From the NCBI GenBank assembly GCA_033239005.1, contig BSQZ01000001.1, positions 14,154,500 through 14,218,499 on the forward strand: 64,000 nt of DNA, read 5' to 3'. Numbering within the stretch: the first letter of the stretch is position 1; every line of letters begins with the position of its first letter. Positions 11,869 to 23,118 of this stretch are shown one piece after another. Position numbers and translations under genes: made by a program. The notes below the pieces were generated by a model. That model searched no databases. It was not told where the DNA came from and saw only the letters and a list, made by a program, of their open reading frames with translations. The DNA is from Lamellibrachia satsuma. Lineage: Eukaryota; Annelida; Polychaeta; Sabellida; Siboglinidae.

Positions 11869-14800
11869 TTACACAACGTCGACGTTCTGCGGAGAGCAAG
11901 CAACCACAATGTAGTGTGGAAGCAAGTCTGCCTGCTTCACAACTCCGCTGGGTTGGAGACGTGGTGCGAATGGACGACGTTGTTCTATGACGAAATGTCT
12001 GAGGAAAGAGGCGAGTCGTAGACCAAAGAGTGTGCTACAAGGACGTTCTGAAAGGTCATATTAAGGCCACAGACATCCCGGTCGATACATGTGAAGGAGT
12101 TGCGATTGACCGTTCCAGGTGGCGATCAGCTAATCGCACTGTATAGTATCGATCGAGCATGACCTGGCAGACAAATACACTCGTGACAGTCAACGTCGTT
12201 GCCATCCCATCGACACCACCTGGTACAGCCAGCGTTAGTCGAATTTTACGGTTTTTTTTTAATTCAGACATCCTCTGACATATGTGAATAATGTAGAGGC
12301 CAATTGTCACTCATAAACACCGCGTGATCTCGCATAAACACCGCGTGATCTCGTGTAGGTGTAGCAAGTACGCAAAAAGACAATTACCTCGTCGAATTCC
12401 TTTTCCATTAGCAGCGAATCAAACATATCTAGATCCAGTGGCGCTATCAACCCTCTGACTTCTGAAGCCAGTGAATACTAAAACAAATGAAAATGTGTCA
12501 ATCTTATACATCTTATCTGATATTTTAAGGCAAATGTAAGTGTTTTACATTTCGAAAAGGCGTACTAACTTAATTTCTACCACAACTCAATTCCTACGCA
12601 GGGTATCCGGTCATGCTTCCATACACAAAAGCTTCATATAATGTAATCGTGTAATGACGCAGCGATGAAATAAAGTAGTAGTGTGTTAAAGATTTTTTCC
12701 TGGGACATCCAATCTACGCCAGGTGTGCAGCTAGCTGTGTAACACGTCTAATTTAATTACACACATGTTTGCACATCTATTTGTGAATAATGTTTTTAAT
12801 TTAATATTTACGTGAAATACAGGTATCTGTAACTTTTCATTGTTGTAATAACGTTGCCTACACTGTTCCTGCGTAGATAAAAGTATTGAAGCAATTGTCG
12901 TACCTTGGCAGATGTATCTAGCAGGTTGCAGAGTGCCGACGCCATTTCACGTACGGATATATTCCCTTGTTGGTAGTGCTTCAAGATACGGGTAAATGAC
13001 GTGTACTCGTCTCGGCTGAGGCGCCGCCTAGCGGTATCGTCTAAGAAACTGCCTGGACTGCGCGTGTTCGCCAGTGCGCTGTGTGTCAGTTGTGAACCGG
13101 CGCCATGTTGGAATATCGCCTGAAAAAAATCGACTAATATAATGTAAGCTATGTTCGTTGTTTCAAATATGAAGTATAGGAAAATTACCAGAACTGCGCA
13201 GATGGGTGTTGTTCAGGACTCAAAGTAAATGCGCAACAGAATGGTAGTCCACGTGCAATGAATGTCCGTGCTGGACAGAGACCGCTACAGGAACGACGGA
13301 GAAGTTAGTGTAACATGGAAGAGTCGGATACCTACGAAGGTAGACATAAGCAGGCATGTTTGTAATAAGTAATGGCAAAACAGGCATATATGTGTTCAAA
13401 ACTGTTATTAAAGGGCCAAATACGAAAATAAATGTAGTTTAAATAATATATGTGACTATTCATCCAGTGACTTGCCTTCAGGCCGTTTCGCCCGCTTGAG
13501 CGTCCTGTGCCTTTTCCGCGGGAACTGAAAACAACAATGGAATGCTGTACATAGTTGAGCGCTGACCATCTCCTTTTGTGCCTGGTCTCAATGAGTAAGT
13601 GAATGTCACCGTAGTGGAGGGAACAGTTGCTAAGCCAAGCAAAAACCAACATAAAAAACAAACCAGCCGAAGACAGTATTCAGCGACACGCATGCATATC
13701 TATAAACAATAACAACATCAACAGCGTCGGTCTAGGTTTATATCGTATATTTGAAATTGTAGAAGTAGTTGCAACTTGTAATATCGCAAGGCTTAAACCT
13801 AATTACCAAGCCGAAGTCACCAGGATCGACGAATTTCACAACTGATTATGTTTCTGTTATAGTGAACGTCTGATAAAAATTACTGGTACAGTTTCCCAAA
13901 AGGCTGGTACATTTCTTACTTGTTGCAGGTGCAGAAAACGTTTTATTACACCTATCGTGCGTAAACAATAATACTGTTATCAATCATCTTCATCATCATC
14001 ATAGCAGCCACATTGCCTACGTGAACGAGGCGTCGTCACATCGAGTGTCGAGACTGTCGCAATCCGTCCACTGCGCGTGTTCATATGTGGTGCGTGCGAG
14101 AGGCAGTTTGCCGATGTCTTTTGTTGTCATGACGAGATGTCTCGACGACTGCAGCAGCGAAACGGCGTCCGAGTGATTTATGTTCAGGAAGCTTTCGCCG
14201 TTCACGTCGATGATCTGTTCGCCAACCTGACGGCAGACGTCAAGACAAACCGATTAGACTTGTACCGAGTGCAGTACCATACCCTTTCTCTAACCATATT
14301 GAGATTCATAGATACAGTGGTGTGGAAATACCATTCGGCACAGCAGCACCATCAAAGGAATCATAAAAGGGAAAAGAAAAAATGGAAGACCAATGAATAT
14401 GTGGCTCGATAATATCAAAGAATAGACAGTCTGCCGCCCAAAGATCTCATTGTGGCAGTCCAGGACATAGGCCGGTGGCGAAGGGTAGTTGATTACTTAT
14501 CCAGACTGCACCTCAACGATTGAGTGTAAGCGAGTGAATGGGTGGGTGGGTGGGTGGGTGGGTGGGTGATACAAGACAAATTTGAATACATGTATATTGG
14601 CAGTGTGTCTAAAGGTGTTCAACTAGTGGCGGTGTAAATAAATAAAAAGGAACTCATACAAAACCGCGACTGTGTCTACTGGTGGGGTTGCTCATAAATG
14701 GCAATAAAGTATTGCTCAGTTATCACAGAGCAGTACGAACCTTCAGTCCCGCTAGTTCCGCTGCAGAGCCTCGATCCACGTCGGTGACGAAGATCCCCAG

Positions 14801-17785
14801 CCCGAACTCGCGACCTCCGCGGACCTTGATGCCGAGCGGGGAGCCAGCACCGATCCCCAGGTTGACCTGCGAGAATACGTCCATGAATTACACAATTTCG
14901 ATTACCTTTACAGTATCCAAGAACATTGCGTGTTCTCCTGAAATACGGTAATTACTTCAATTGAAAACTACGATTATGATTACGTTATCTTATTGTACTT
15001 AATAAAGATTGTAGTAAATTACGTATTTAGTGCCAATTGTAAACATTGAGACTTACTTATTACATCGGGGTAACAACGAGTGCTTAGTAGAAAGTACCCT
15101 CGAAGTGTTGATCAAGTTGCGTAGTAATTTGATATTATCGAATACAAGGCTCCAATACTGTGATCATAGGATAAAGTTACGATTCCGATTATAGATATTA
15201 TGTAGATGATCTATTGAAAGATTTAAGAAGATTGTGAGTTTGGTACTTCCCAGTACCCAAGGAGAACTAACAGGAAAAACCGAAGAGGTAGAACAAAATG
15301 TGATGGATTGACAGCATCAAACATTGGACATATAGTGGTCTCGAAATTATAGAGACACTGCAAGAAGACGCCAACGGCTTAACTGAAGTTGTGGCTACTT
15401 AAGACAAGAAGTAGCGTCACCTTTCTCTCGTCGCTACCGTTTAGCAGGTTCAGGCCGCTTCTCCGGCCCACGGTCGAGTCGTCCCAGTCAATGAGGGTCT
15501 CCGTGGCCGGCGGCGGAGACACGACCCGTCCCACGGGGTTCACCCAAGTGTACGTGTATGTACTCTCGAGGGCGGCGGGTACTTGCCCCACGCTCCGAAC
15601 CTCGAGCGTCAGTCGCTTGTGAGACCGGAGAACCTGCGTTGAAGAACGAGCACGTGTGCAACAGGAACCTTATCCAGGATGTTGTTACTCGGAATTATCT
15701 TAGTAGTAGCATAGCAGTAAGTAATGACAGAGTTTAAAAAAATTCTATATCCTCGGAGCAATTGTAAAGATGTTATTTAAACTAGCTTTTGTTGCATTAT
15801 TCTTGATCATACAACCCCTTCAATTAATTAAAACACAATGACGTCAACTTCTAAAATAGTACCATCAAAAGTAATCTCTTTTTCTAAATCAACAGTAGGC
15901 CTTATTGTTCGTAGTTCGATATTTTGCCGCCATGCTATCGGTATAGATTTAACCACGCAGCACAACTACCGCCTCTACCTAAACGCACATTCTTCAGCAG
16001 GGTATACTTTAATACTGTCTTCCAATTTATTGCATAAGAACGTAGAATAACCTTATCTTTGTAAACTGTTTTAAAGTTAATTTAGCCGACCCGCGGAGAT
16101 CCATTCCGGTATTTACCTTGACCGCTTCGTCTTGTGTGATGTTCTTGAAGGAAGTGCCGTTGACAGAACATATTTGGTCACCAGCTGCAAAACCCTGCTT
16201 TTCTGCAACTGACCCTTCATCGACGGACGACACATAGATTCCCATGCCGTGTTCCGAGCCGCCCCGTATACTGAAACCTAGTTTCCCGCGACGTCCCCTG
16301 TGACGACTTCCGGCCTCCGTCGGCGCGCGGAGGTGGACGGTCTTACAGGGTGGCGAGGCGCCAATATCGGCGACGCTGTGGGGTCGCGCCACGTGACACA
16401 ATGGGCGACGCGGTGTCTGTTGGGACAGATGAGTAGATAATTATATTTTCATGAACAAGGCGAGTTTATTTTCAATTACATTTTTTTGTGAAACAGCCCG
16501 TTGACATGTATGTATGCATGCAGTGTTGCCAACTCCACGCGTGTTGTTGGCGTATAGATCTATGTGTAGGGTTAAATACGCCTTACGCTAGCATCTACTT
16601 TGCATCGCGTTTGAAAGCGATTAACAAACAACAACGGTGCGTGTGTGCAAGGCCCTCTATGCAGATGACGTCGCATTCTGCTCCCATTCCTAAGAACAAC
16701 TGCAGTCTATCATAGACACAGCGTTTGGCTTCAAAATCAGCGTCAAAAATACCGTCATCATGAACCACGGGGCTCAAGAAGCCAATATCATCCGCAGTGA
16801 TGAAGCACTCAAAACTGTGGAGAACTTCTCATATTTAGGTGCCAGGTTGCAACATGTTAGCAATTCACCGACAGGATGATGAAGCAGCTAAGACAAGCAC
16901 TGTCTCACGAGACAGAAGCTGGCAACTACTATTACTATTACTACTACTACTGCTACTGCCACTACAACTACTACTACCACCACTACTACTACTACTACGC
17001 ACGCATAGATATAGGTTGTCGGACAATCCTACGCATATCACGATCTCCCGCTAACATTTAACATAGAACATACGTAGCTACCAGGCTCCGACACTTACAC
17101 CCCCTTCCCATTCGAATACAGATAAATATACTTATTGGTTTTTTTTTATGTCGGCAACCCAGCATATTTATATATGCCTAGACCCTATATTTCGTAAATA
17201 TATTACAACACGGTTATTGGTAAATGAAAACCTCCCATTTAAACTCAAGACAATACCGGTTACCCCCCCCCCCATAATAAGCAGGCCACGCACTGTGCGA
17301 CAGAGACCCTCGCGTTTGTGCAGTTGTGCACATGTGAACGAGTGCACGTGCGTGTGTCCTGTGTATGCCAGTGCAGTCTTACGTTAGCAATGTGTACATC
17401 TTAGTGCGTAATTAAAAATATATGCCACTACCTTGTTGGCGCGTCTTGCTGGGACAGTGTCGTAATGCGCAGTTGGCATCCGCACGCAGCTCATAGCGTC
17501 AGCGTCTTTCCTCATCCTATCCCCAACATCACCTCGTGGTCGCGTGGACTGGCCAGTGGTCAGCTGATCAAATGGACCCAGATCCCGAGGCGGGATGACC
17601 GAGCGAAGGGTATTCAATAGCTCCCTCTTGGCCGGCGTATCCAGCAGAAGATCCAGTGATCGTGTTAAGTCTCTAACATGTTTCGTCGCCTGGTAAGACG
17701 CAAGAATATCGCGAAGCTGCGTCCGTTCCCAGGCGTTGAGTAAATTATTAATGGAGCGCTGCAACTTGCTTGCTTTGGCCGACAT
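7288..17785 (-). CDS. WHRN: Whirlin (PDZ and harmonin-homology scaffold), complete
   Basis: Scaffold that in vertebrates binds Usher-complex partners and myosin XVa at stereocilia tips, periciliary membranes and synapses. Fifteen coding exons: 17432-17785, 16117-16416, 15421-15633, 14741-14866, 14021-14226, 13476-13524, 12904-13119, 12388-12477, 11534-11650, 10794-10907, 10289-10390, 10070-10158, 8535-9120, 7972-8073, 7288-7464. Joined they keep one frame for about 946 codons (human about 907). Order: HHD1 (residues 5-80), PDZ1 (about 142-230), PDZ2 (288-372), HHD2 (444-515), a Ser/Thr/Asp-rich linker (519-854), PDZ3 (855-944). This is the long-isoform whirlin architecture. Twelve of 14 introns are phase 0; those after exons 5 and 12 are phase 2. 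The intron after exon 6 uses GC as donor (AAG|GCAAGT). The start is taken at ATG 17785; the frame stays open upstream, so a further 5' exon is not excluded. The C-terminus ends DEDSRG with no obvious PDZ ligand. Confidence 0.95.
8535..11650 (-). CDS. WHRN: Whirlin exons 9-13: low-complexity linker before PDZ3
   Basis: Exons 11534-11650, 10794-10907, 10289-10390, 10070-10158 and 8535-9120 encode about 336 residues rich in Ser, Thr, Asp, Glu and Arg. In human this region is the Pro/Ser-rich linker. Sequence similarity is weak ([11 protein letters not shown] recalls human SEDSGVDAGEAE), so the calls rest on splice sites and unbroken frame. The large exon 13 (586 nt) includes a basic patch ([12 protein letters not shown]) and an acidic stretch ([14 protein letters not shown]). 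Small exons here could be alternatively spliced. Confidence 0.75.
9507..9960. repeat. (GA)n and (CAGA)n microsatellite in a whirlin intron
   Basis: Interrupted GA dinucleotides pass into CAGA/TAGA tetranucleotides over about 450 bp between exons 12 and 13. They are strongly purine-rich on the plus strand. The long apparent frames (Ser-Leu, Cys-Leu-Ser-Val or Arg-Glu repeats) are repeat artefacts. Confidence 0.95.
10447..10495. repeat. Short dispersed repeat, also at 22196-22240
   Basis: GTTGTTGCTATCCTCTTTAT and the following AAGTCCGG recur with few changes at 22196 onward, in an unrelated intergenic setting. The family is not recognised. Confidence 0.5.
10627..10738 (+). repeat. (GGGGT)n tract with G-quadruplex potential
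   Basis: About 110 bp of GGGGT units with occasional GCGGT or GTGGT changes, in the whirlin intron between exons 10 and 11. The G-rich strand is plus, so the whirlin template strand carries the guanines and the pre-mRNA is C-rich here. Confidence 0.9.
11695..11870. repeat. (GC)n, (GT)n and (GTGC)n alternating purine-pyrimidine tract
   Basis: Begins with GCGCGCGCGCGC, then GT and TGCG repeats for about 175 bp. It lies just upstream (in transcript sense) of whirlin exon 9. Such strictly alternating sequence can adopt Z-DNA. Confidence 0.9.
11878..12160 (+). mobile_element. Non-LTR retrotransposon 3' ORF relic
   Basis: Across two frames the plus strand reads [13 protein letters not shown], then [40 protein letters not shown]. 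This is the well-known C-terminal tail of endonuclease-reverse transcriptase LINEs (LRWAGHVVRM ... RYKDVLKRDLKA ... W ... DRSRWR). Stops and a frameshift show it is dead. It lies in the whirlin intron between exons 8 and 9, opposite to the gene. Confidence 0.75.
12388..13524 (-). CDS. WHRN: Whirlin exons 6-8: second harmonin-homology domain
   Basis: Exon 6 (13476-13524) is only 49 nt and ends in a GC donor. Exon 7 (12904-13119) encodes [15 protein letters not shown], matching human GSQVTLSSLGNQTR, then [18 protein letters not shown] and the helix [17 protein letters not shown]. Exon 8 (12388-12477) encodes [19 protein letters not shown] and FDSLLM. Together they form HHD2 as in long vertebrate whirlin. 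Confidence 0.9.
14021..14866 (-). CDS. WHRN: Whirlin exons 4-5: PDZ2
   Basis: Exon 14741-14866 encodes [18 protein letters not shown] and [21 protein letters not shown]. Exon 14021-14226 encodes [16 protein letters not shown], the alpha-2 helix [13 protein letters not shown], and [12 protein letters not shown], matching human KDVGRLPHARTT. The binding loop is PLGI rather than GLGL. Exon 5 ends in phase 2 at TTCAC|GTAGGC. Confidence 0.92.
14330..14524 (+). mobile_element. LINE tail relic followed by a (GGGT)n tract
   Basis: The plus strand reads [13 protein letters not shown], then [14 protein letters not shown] before a stop. This is the typical GRP..W.D..K.W ... DR..WR ending of CR1/Jockey-like LINE ORFs. 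At 14541-14568 it is followed by about seven GGGT units. Whirlin intron between exons 4 and 5. Confidence 0.7.
15225..15380 (+). mobile_element. Possible LINE tail relic
   Basis: The codons around 15278-15370 read [12 protein letters not shown], a stop, then IKHWT-like text and CKKTPTA, resembling the end of a degenerate LINE ORF as at 14330-14524. The match is weak and rests on the order of motifs only. Confidence 0.35.
15421..16416 (-). CDS. WHRN: Whirlin exons 2-3: PDZ1
   Basis: Exon 16117-16416 carries [19 protein letters not shown], the carboxylate-binding loop (LGFS, about residues 164-167) and strand B, nearly identical to human [19 protein letters not shown]. It then has [12 protein letters not shown] and the alpha-2 helix TQDEAVK. 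Exon 15421-15633 completes the last strand ([13 protein letters not shown]) and continues as [13 protein letters not shown], the short conserved linker found in human as HIYTWVDPQGR. It ends DERK, joining VNLG of the next exon. Confidence 0.93.
16640..16915 (+). mobile_element. Reverse transcriptase fragment (YADD box region)
   Basis: The plus strand reads [13 protein letters not shown], a stop, then [20 protein letters not shown] and [11 protein letters not shown]. These are the catalytic YADD box and the following thumb-side F.YLG motif of a non-LTR reverse transcriptase. It is broken by stops and truncated on both sides. It lies in the whirlin intron between exons 1 and 2, antisense to the gene, and is followed by a TACTAC-type trinucleotide run (16925-17000). 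Confidence 0.8.
17432..17785 (-). CDS. WHRN: Whirlin exon 1: first harmonin-homology domain
   Basis: Residues 1-118. The helical stretch from [10 protein letters not shown] through [20 protein letters not shown] to GPFDQLT aligns with the human HHD1 (ALTALL ... LLDSPVKRRLLPMLRLVIP ... FDQYT). This five-helix fold binds short peptide ligands in the harmonin, whirlin and PDZD7 family. The exon ends at AAG|GTAGTG, phase 0. Confidence 0.92.
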
Positions 17786-18639
17786 GTTGGTCAAACTGTG
17801 TCCACGGGTGGCTTTGATGTTTAGGTTTAGAAACTCATCACCAGCCGCGTCTCACGACCATACACGGAAATACAGTATATTTTATCCACGTCAAGAGTAG
17901 ATACAGTAGTGTATCTACTAATTACTACCTGCAAGTCGCCGAGTTCGTAGACAGATGCGCTGTCCAGCAGCATCTGAATCCATCTGTTACGCACTAACTA
18001 ACACCGTGCGTCATATACCTAGCGGAATACCTGGCATCTCGACGACTTTCAATATTTTCTTCAAAAGATCTCCCCAACGTTCTATGTCCCTGGTCTTAGA
18101 CGCGGTCCAGCGAGTACGGTCACGGTTCGGTGGAACGCTGTCAAAGGGTGTCGCAAACCTCACCATATGTCGACGCCACAACAAAACTATACCTCGCCGG
18201 TGTGACCCCGTTCCGCGCCGCTGCACACCTGCGGCGCGTGCCTTCATTGATTACCGTTACCATGCGTACCTGCGCACGTGACCAAACATCATACCGGGGA
18301 CCGTGTCAATATGCCATTTGAAAGCATCCGGTAATAAAACATTCGGATATTACAGCATGATTAAAGTAGCACATTCGCATGGATGTGGTGAACACAACAG
18401 ATGGCTTGAGATCAACATTTTAATTTATTTCGGTGTTCAGACTTTTGATTAAAATAATACTGCGTAAATTAGTGACCAGTGCGTTGCGTGTTTACCTCAA
18501 CTATTATCATTCATAGTCCCAACCAATCGCTCGGTGGTGTTTTGTTTACACGGGCGCTTGTCGGTTTCGTGCTGGGGGATTGTACGTTCAAACGTAACAA
18601 AATCACTCTTTCTTGTAGAAAATAGATGGAGTGTATGTG

Positions 18640-19090
18640 CCGTGGCTGAAATGTCCGATTTTGGAGTGATAATCTCTGTCACATATGCTACAGGTGCAGA
18701 CAGTCTGATGTTGAGGCGTGGTTGTTGATGACTTTTCTCCCCGACGCTCTCACTTCTCCGTCCACAAGTTGTTTCTTCTTTCTTCTGCCTTCCCGATACC
18801 ACTCTATATCTCGTATGCAAGCATCAGTGAACTGAACGGCCGACACGCCTTGCGCCAGAGGATAGCTCACCACAGAGGACGTCCTTTCGAATACGCTCAT
18901 CCTCCATGCGAGAGACATAGCCAAGCCAGCGCAGACGTCTGGCGAACATGCTGGGGATATCTGCACGCTCAGTGACAGGTGATGCCACATATACGTCTGA
19001 GGCATCGGATATAGAAGCTGTTGAGGCGTTTTTCCTGCTTCGCATATGTTGTCCACGCTTCGCTACCGTAGAGGAGGGTGCTTAGGACAC
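18640..19090 (-). mobile_element. LINE 3' ORF relic with zinc-knuckle tail
   Basis: On the minus strand: SMFARRLRWLGYVSRMEDER, then VLCGELSSGARRVGR, ACIRDIEWYREG, and near 18690-18640 CTCSICDRDYHSKIGHFSH in another frame. This is the standard tail of one endonuclease-reverse transcriptase LINE family, ending in a Cys/His motif. Frameshifts show it is inactive. Confidence 0.75.
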
Positions 19091-19198
19091 ATGCCAGACT
19101 CGAGTATATTATATTTATTATAATCATCATCATTATTATTATTATTATTTGACATGCGAATCGACCTACTTGGTTGCACTTTTACTCATGTGCTGCTT

Positions 19199-19199
<1 letters not shown>

Positions 19200-19247
<48 letters not shown>

Positions 19248-19430
19248 CACCTGCTTCAGCAGCAATAATAATAACAATATCAATAATAATAGCGATAATA
19301 ATAATAACAACAATAATAATAACAATAATAATAACAACAACAATAATAATAATAATAACAATACTAATAACAACAATAATAATAACAATACTAATAACAA
19401 CAATAATAATAATAACAACAACAATAAGAA
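19200..19430. repeat. (AAT/AAC)n trinucleotide tract
   Basis: AATAAT units with many AAC interruptions over about 230 bp. All three plus frames and the minus frames stay open as poly-Asn, poly-Ile or poly-Leu, which explains the long apparent ORFs. Confidence 0.95.
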
Positions 19431-19834
19431 GAGGAGTACAGTTTGCAATCAGTCCTTTCAACACGAATGCCTGAGAGCTTGTGACGGACTGTAGTATTCT
19501 CCGTTCGAATACAGCGCCTGCTGCATCTAAGCAAGGCGAGTTGGTTATGGGGCCTATAGTGTTTTCGCAACTAGAAGAAGAAAGCTACTGATCGAGTGCT
19601 TCGACAAATATTTTTAGAACTCTAAACACGATTCGGTTTTTCTCGTGCTGCAAGCAACACAAATGCAGGAACATGTGACGTCATCAAGATGCCGCAGCAA
19701 AGAGCAAAGAATCGAAGCTGTTCATGAGGGAAAAAAATATTATTGTTCCGCATTGTTGATGCTACAGTTGACAATGGCGTAATGTGACAATGCAAATGCA
19801 CAAGCAAAACACCGTTCAACATGAATTGATTGCA

Positions 19835-19945
19835 ACAACAGATGGCAAGTGGACAAGGAAGCCAGCCATAGGCTTAACGAGGGCCCAACAAATTTAATTT
19901 ATGTATAACATGCTTTCCTGAGATATTTTTAAATTTTGTTTGTAA
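19835..19945 (-). mobile_element. Short CR1/L2-like LINE end fragment
   Basis: GGCAAGTGGACAAGGAAGCC and the following bases to TGAGATATTT match 31739-31830, which belongs to the LINE end at 31685-31985. This copy is more diverged and shorter. Confidence 0.55.
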
Positions 19946-19959
19946 CCTGTTGCCCCAAC

Positions 19960-20350
19960 TGCACGGTAGCATGGTAAACGAATTAGTAACATATCTTAAG
20001 CACGGTAGCATGGTAAACGAATTGGTAACATACCTTAAGCTCGTTAGCATGGTCAACGAATTGGTAACATACCTTTAGCACGGTAGCATGGTAAACGAAT
20101 TGGTAACATACCTTAAGCTCGTTAGTATGGTAAACGAATTGGTAACATACCTTAAGCACGGTAGCATGGTAAACGAATTGGTAACATACCTAAAGCACGG
20201 TAGCATGGCAAACGAATTGGTAACATACCTTAAGCACGTTAGCATGGTAAACGAATTGGTAACATACCTTAAGCACGGTAGCATGATAAACGAATTGGTA
20301 ACATATCTTAAAACACGTTAGCATGGTAACCGAATTGGTAGCATACCTTA
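19960..20350. repeat. 39-bp tandem array, about 10 copies
   Basis: Units begin GCACGGTAGCATGGTAAACG and end CATACCTTAA, with two alternating variants at the start (CACGGTAGC and CTCGTTAGC or CACGTTAGC). Because 39 is divisible by 3, both strands stay open and give apparent repeat peptides (MVNELVTYLK on plus). I see no start context or flanking coding sequence to support a real protein. Confidence 0.95.
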
Positions 20351-20685
20351 AGCACGGATTTTAGTAACGAGACCGGCTCATATATTAGTTTTTCTGTTGG
20401 AGTTGTTCACGTTTTCACTGTTGATTTTGTACTATTGTTGTTACTGTTGCTGTTACTATTGCTGTTAGGATTTACATATATTGTAGTGCTAGTGAAATGT
20501 TTGTTTACAATAATTTGCCCAACTGTGCTGCTGTTATTAGAAATTTGACATATATTAACAGCGAAGTGAAGTACATGTCCAGAATCTGGAAATAATGGTT
20601 TAATTACGTTCACAGGGGCGGCCGTGTGAATTTTTTCAGGGACGGACAAGAAAGAAGAAAAATGTGTGTGTGTATATATGTATAT

Positions 20686-20963
<278 letters not shown>

Positions 20964-21130
20964 ACGGACGCTCACGTATGTACATTTTGTTGATGGTTGA
21001 AGTAGCTATGATATTTCATTATGTACATCTGTAGCTACTATTAGCAACATAACTACAGAACCATAATAATGTACTCGTATGTTGTATGGAGTCTGCGGAT
21101 AAATCAATTATTATTACTATTCCGGTTTGG

Positions 21131-21148
21131 CAGGCAGGCAGGCAGGCA

Positions 21149-21194
<46 letters not shown>

Positions 21195-21195
21195 C
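21131..21195. repeat. (GGCA)n microsatellite
   Basis: About 16 copies of GGCA with one GACA interruption. Confidence 0.95.
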
Positions 21196-22195
21196 CCCCC
21201 TGTTGCTAGTTCTCAGTGTCTGCGCATTAACAGTGGCGCCACACTGTGGTGTTCCATTTTACTGCGTAGATAGCGTACGGGAAGGCGTCGTTTCCGTGGC
21301 TGAGATGATCCCTAAACGTCGCACCGGGTAAATATTATTGAATACGAGGCCTCGAGAAATTAGGGAAACAACGGCGATCGATAAATATAAGCGTCGATTG
21401 TGATAATTAATATTGGTGCTATACATAATTTAAAATTAGTGAGAAACCATTATGTTGCTGGCTTGCGGGTGTTTTTCTGGGCACTGCATTAATATACGGT
21501 ATGGCGGATTACTGATGTGTTATAGCTTCTTTGTTCCTGTTGTCAAGCGGGTGATAATAGAGTATAGTCTGTAATTGCAGTCGGTGCTCAAGCATACTGC
21601 GATTGCTGTTGGTTATATCATGACCCATCTCTAGACTAAGATTATTATGAATCGGCGCAATTTTGGGGGTGGAAAAGGAAATTGTGTGTGCATGGTCAAA
21701 TTGGGGGAAGGCACTTTATTGAAAAATGTGTAAGTTGGGGGCACTTTCTTGAAAAATCTGTCTGAAATGCACGTAAATTGAAAATGATGTAGAAAATTAA
21801 GACTTTTTATGATGATTATATAGGAATGTAACCAGAACCGTCATCAGTTCAGTCATTTTAATTACATGTACAAGATGCATTGACACCCGCTTCGCATTAT
21901 GCTGTAGTCCTACACTGGGCTCGACTCAGTATGTCTTAAATAGTCACTTTGCAGTTGCCGCTTCTAGGCGTTTACACAAGTGTGTATGGTACATAATGTG
22001 CGAGAGGGATGCAACGTGTGTGGTATACCACGTTATGTAAGAGAGAGAGGTGTGACGTGTGTGATATGCCACAATTTCAACAATTTCTTGGAGCTGGCCA
22101 GTTATGCATCCATCAGCATATTTCTCAAGTATGCAAGTCTTGTTTCATGATCTCCATTGAATTTGGCATCATATATCTATACTACTAAGACAATG

Positions 22196-22290
22196 TTGTT
22201 GTAGCTCTCCTCTGTATCCCTGAAGTCCGGGGCGAGGCAAGGAGAGGAGAGCTGTTCACTCTGTTTGCATGTTTACATGACCAGACAGTG
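22196..22290. repeat. Short dispersed repeat, second copy
   Basis: GTTGTTGTAGCTCTCCTCTG and the following CCTGAAGTCCGG resemble 10447-10495. The continuation (GAGGCAAGGAGAGGAGAGC) is present only here. Confidence 0.45.
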
Positions 22291-22857
22291 TTCCATTTTT
22301 AAAGACAAATTTGCATGTACCAATCTAAAAAATATGTGTATATCGGTTAAATGTGTAAAGTTATGGAATTCACTTGACAGTGCATTAATGTGCTGTTGAA
22401 GTTCATTATTTTAAAAACAAATATACAGATAACGTACTAAATAGTTATGTAGTAAATGTTTAACAGTTCTTGGTGGGGGAAAGGCAATTTATTGTAACCT
22501 TACTTTTAACATCATTTTAATGATGTTGGTCTTCATCAGTTTGATTGTTGGTAGGTTAGGATGAATATCTAGTTAAAAACTCTCATTGTGGTAGTCATGT
22601 AGATATGCATAATCGATATAGTAACTCATGCATGCTACTGTATATACTATCATTTACATTATGTCTTATCATAATGTATTGCAATAGGGCAAGTATTATG
22701 AGTAATACACTTATTGCCCTTTTCAGTGTTTTATAATATGACATTACTAACTCAATTGTAATTCTCTGCTTTGTGTTGAAATAAACTTCATTCAGATTCA
22801 GGCAGGCACCGATACCAGTCACCAATTTTTTCCCCTTCTTCGTAACTGTCATCTCCA

Positions 22858-23118
22858 CTCCCCTATCCCACGCTTTCATTCTCCACTCCCCTATCCCACG
22901 CTTTCATTCTCCACTCCCCTATCCCACGCTTTCATTCTCCACTCCCCTATCCCACGCTTTCATTCTCCACTCCCCCATCCCACGCTTTCATTCTCCACTC
23001 ACCCATCCCTTGCTCCCATTCTCCACTCTCCCCTATCCCTCGTTCTCATTCTCCACTCTCCCAACCCTCACTCTCATTCTCCACTCCTTCCATCCCTCAT
23101 TCTCATTCTCCACTCTCT
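22858..23118. repeat. 27-bp tandem array
   Basis: Units of CATTCTCCACTCCCCTATCC plus CACGCTT. The first five are nearly identical and the later ones increasingly diverged and of varying length. Pyrimidine-rich on the plus strand. Confidence 0.92.

Noticed and set aside
20075..20321. Open frames on both strands encoding repeat peptides (MVNELVTYLK; MLPCLRYVTNS)
   Set aside because: The unit is 39 bp, divisible by 3, so all units keep the same frame without selection. No start context, introns or flanking coding sequence.
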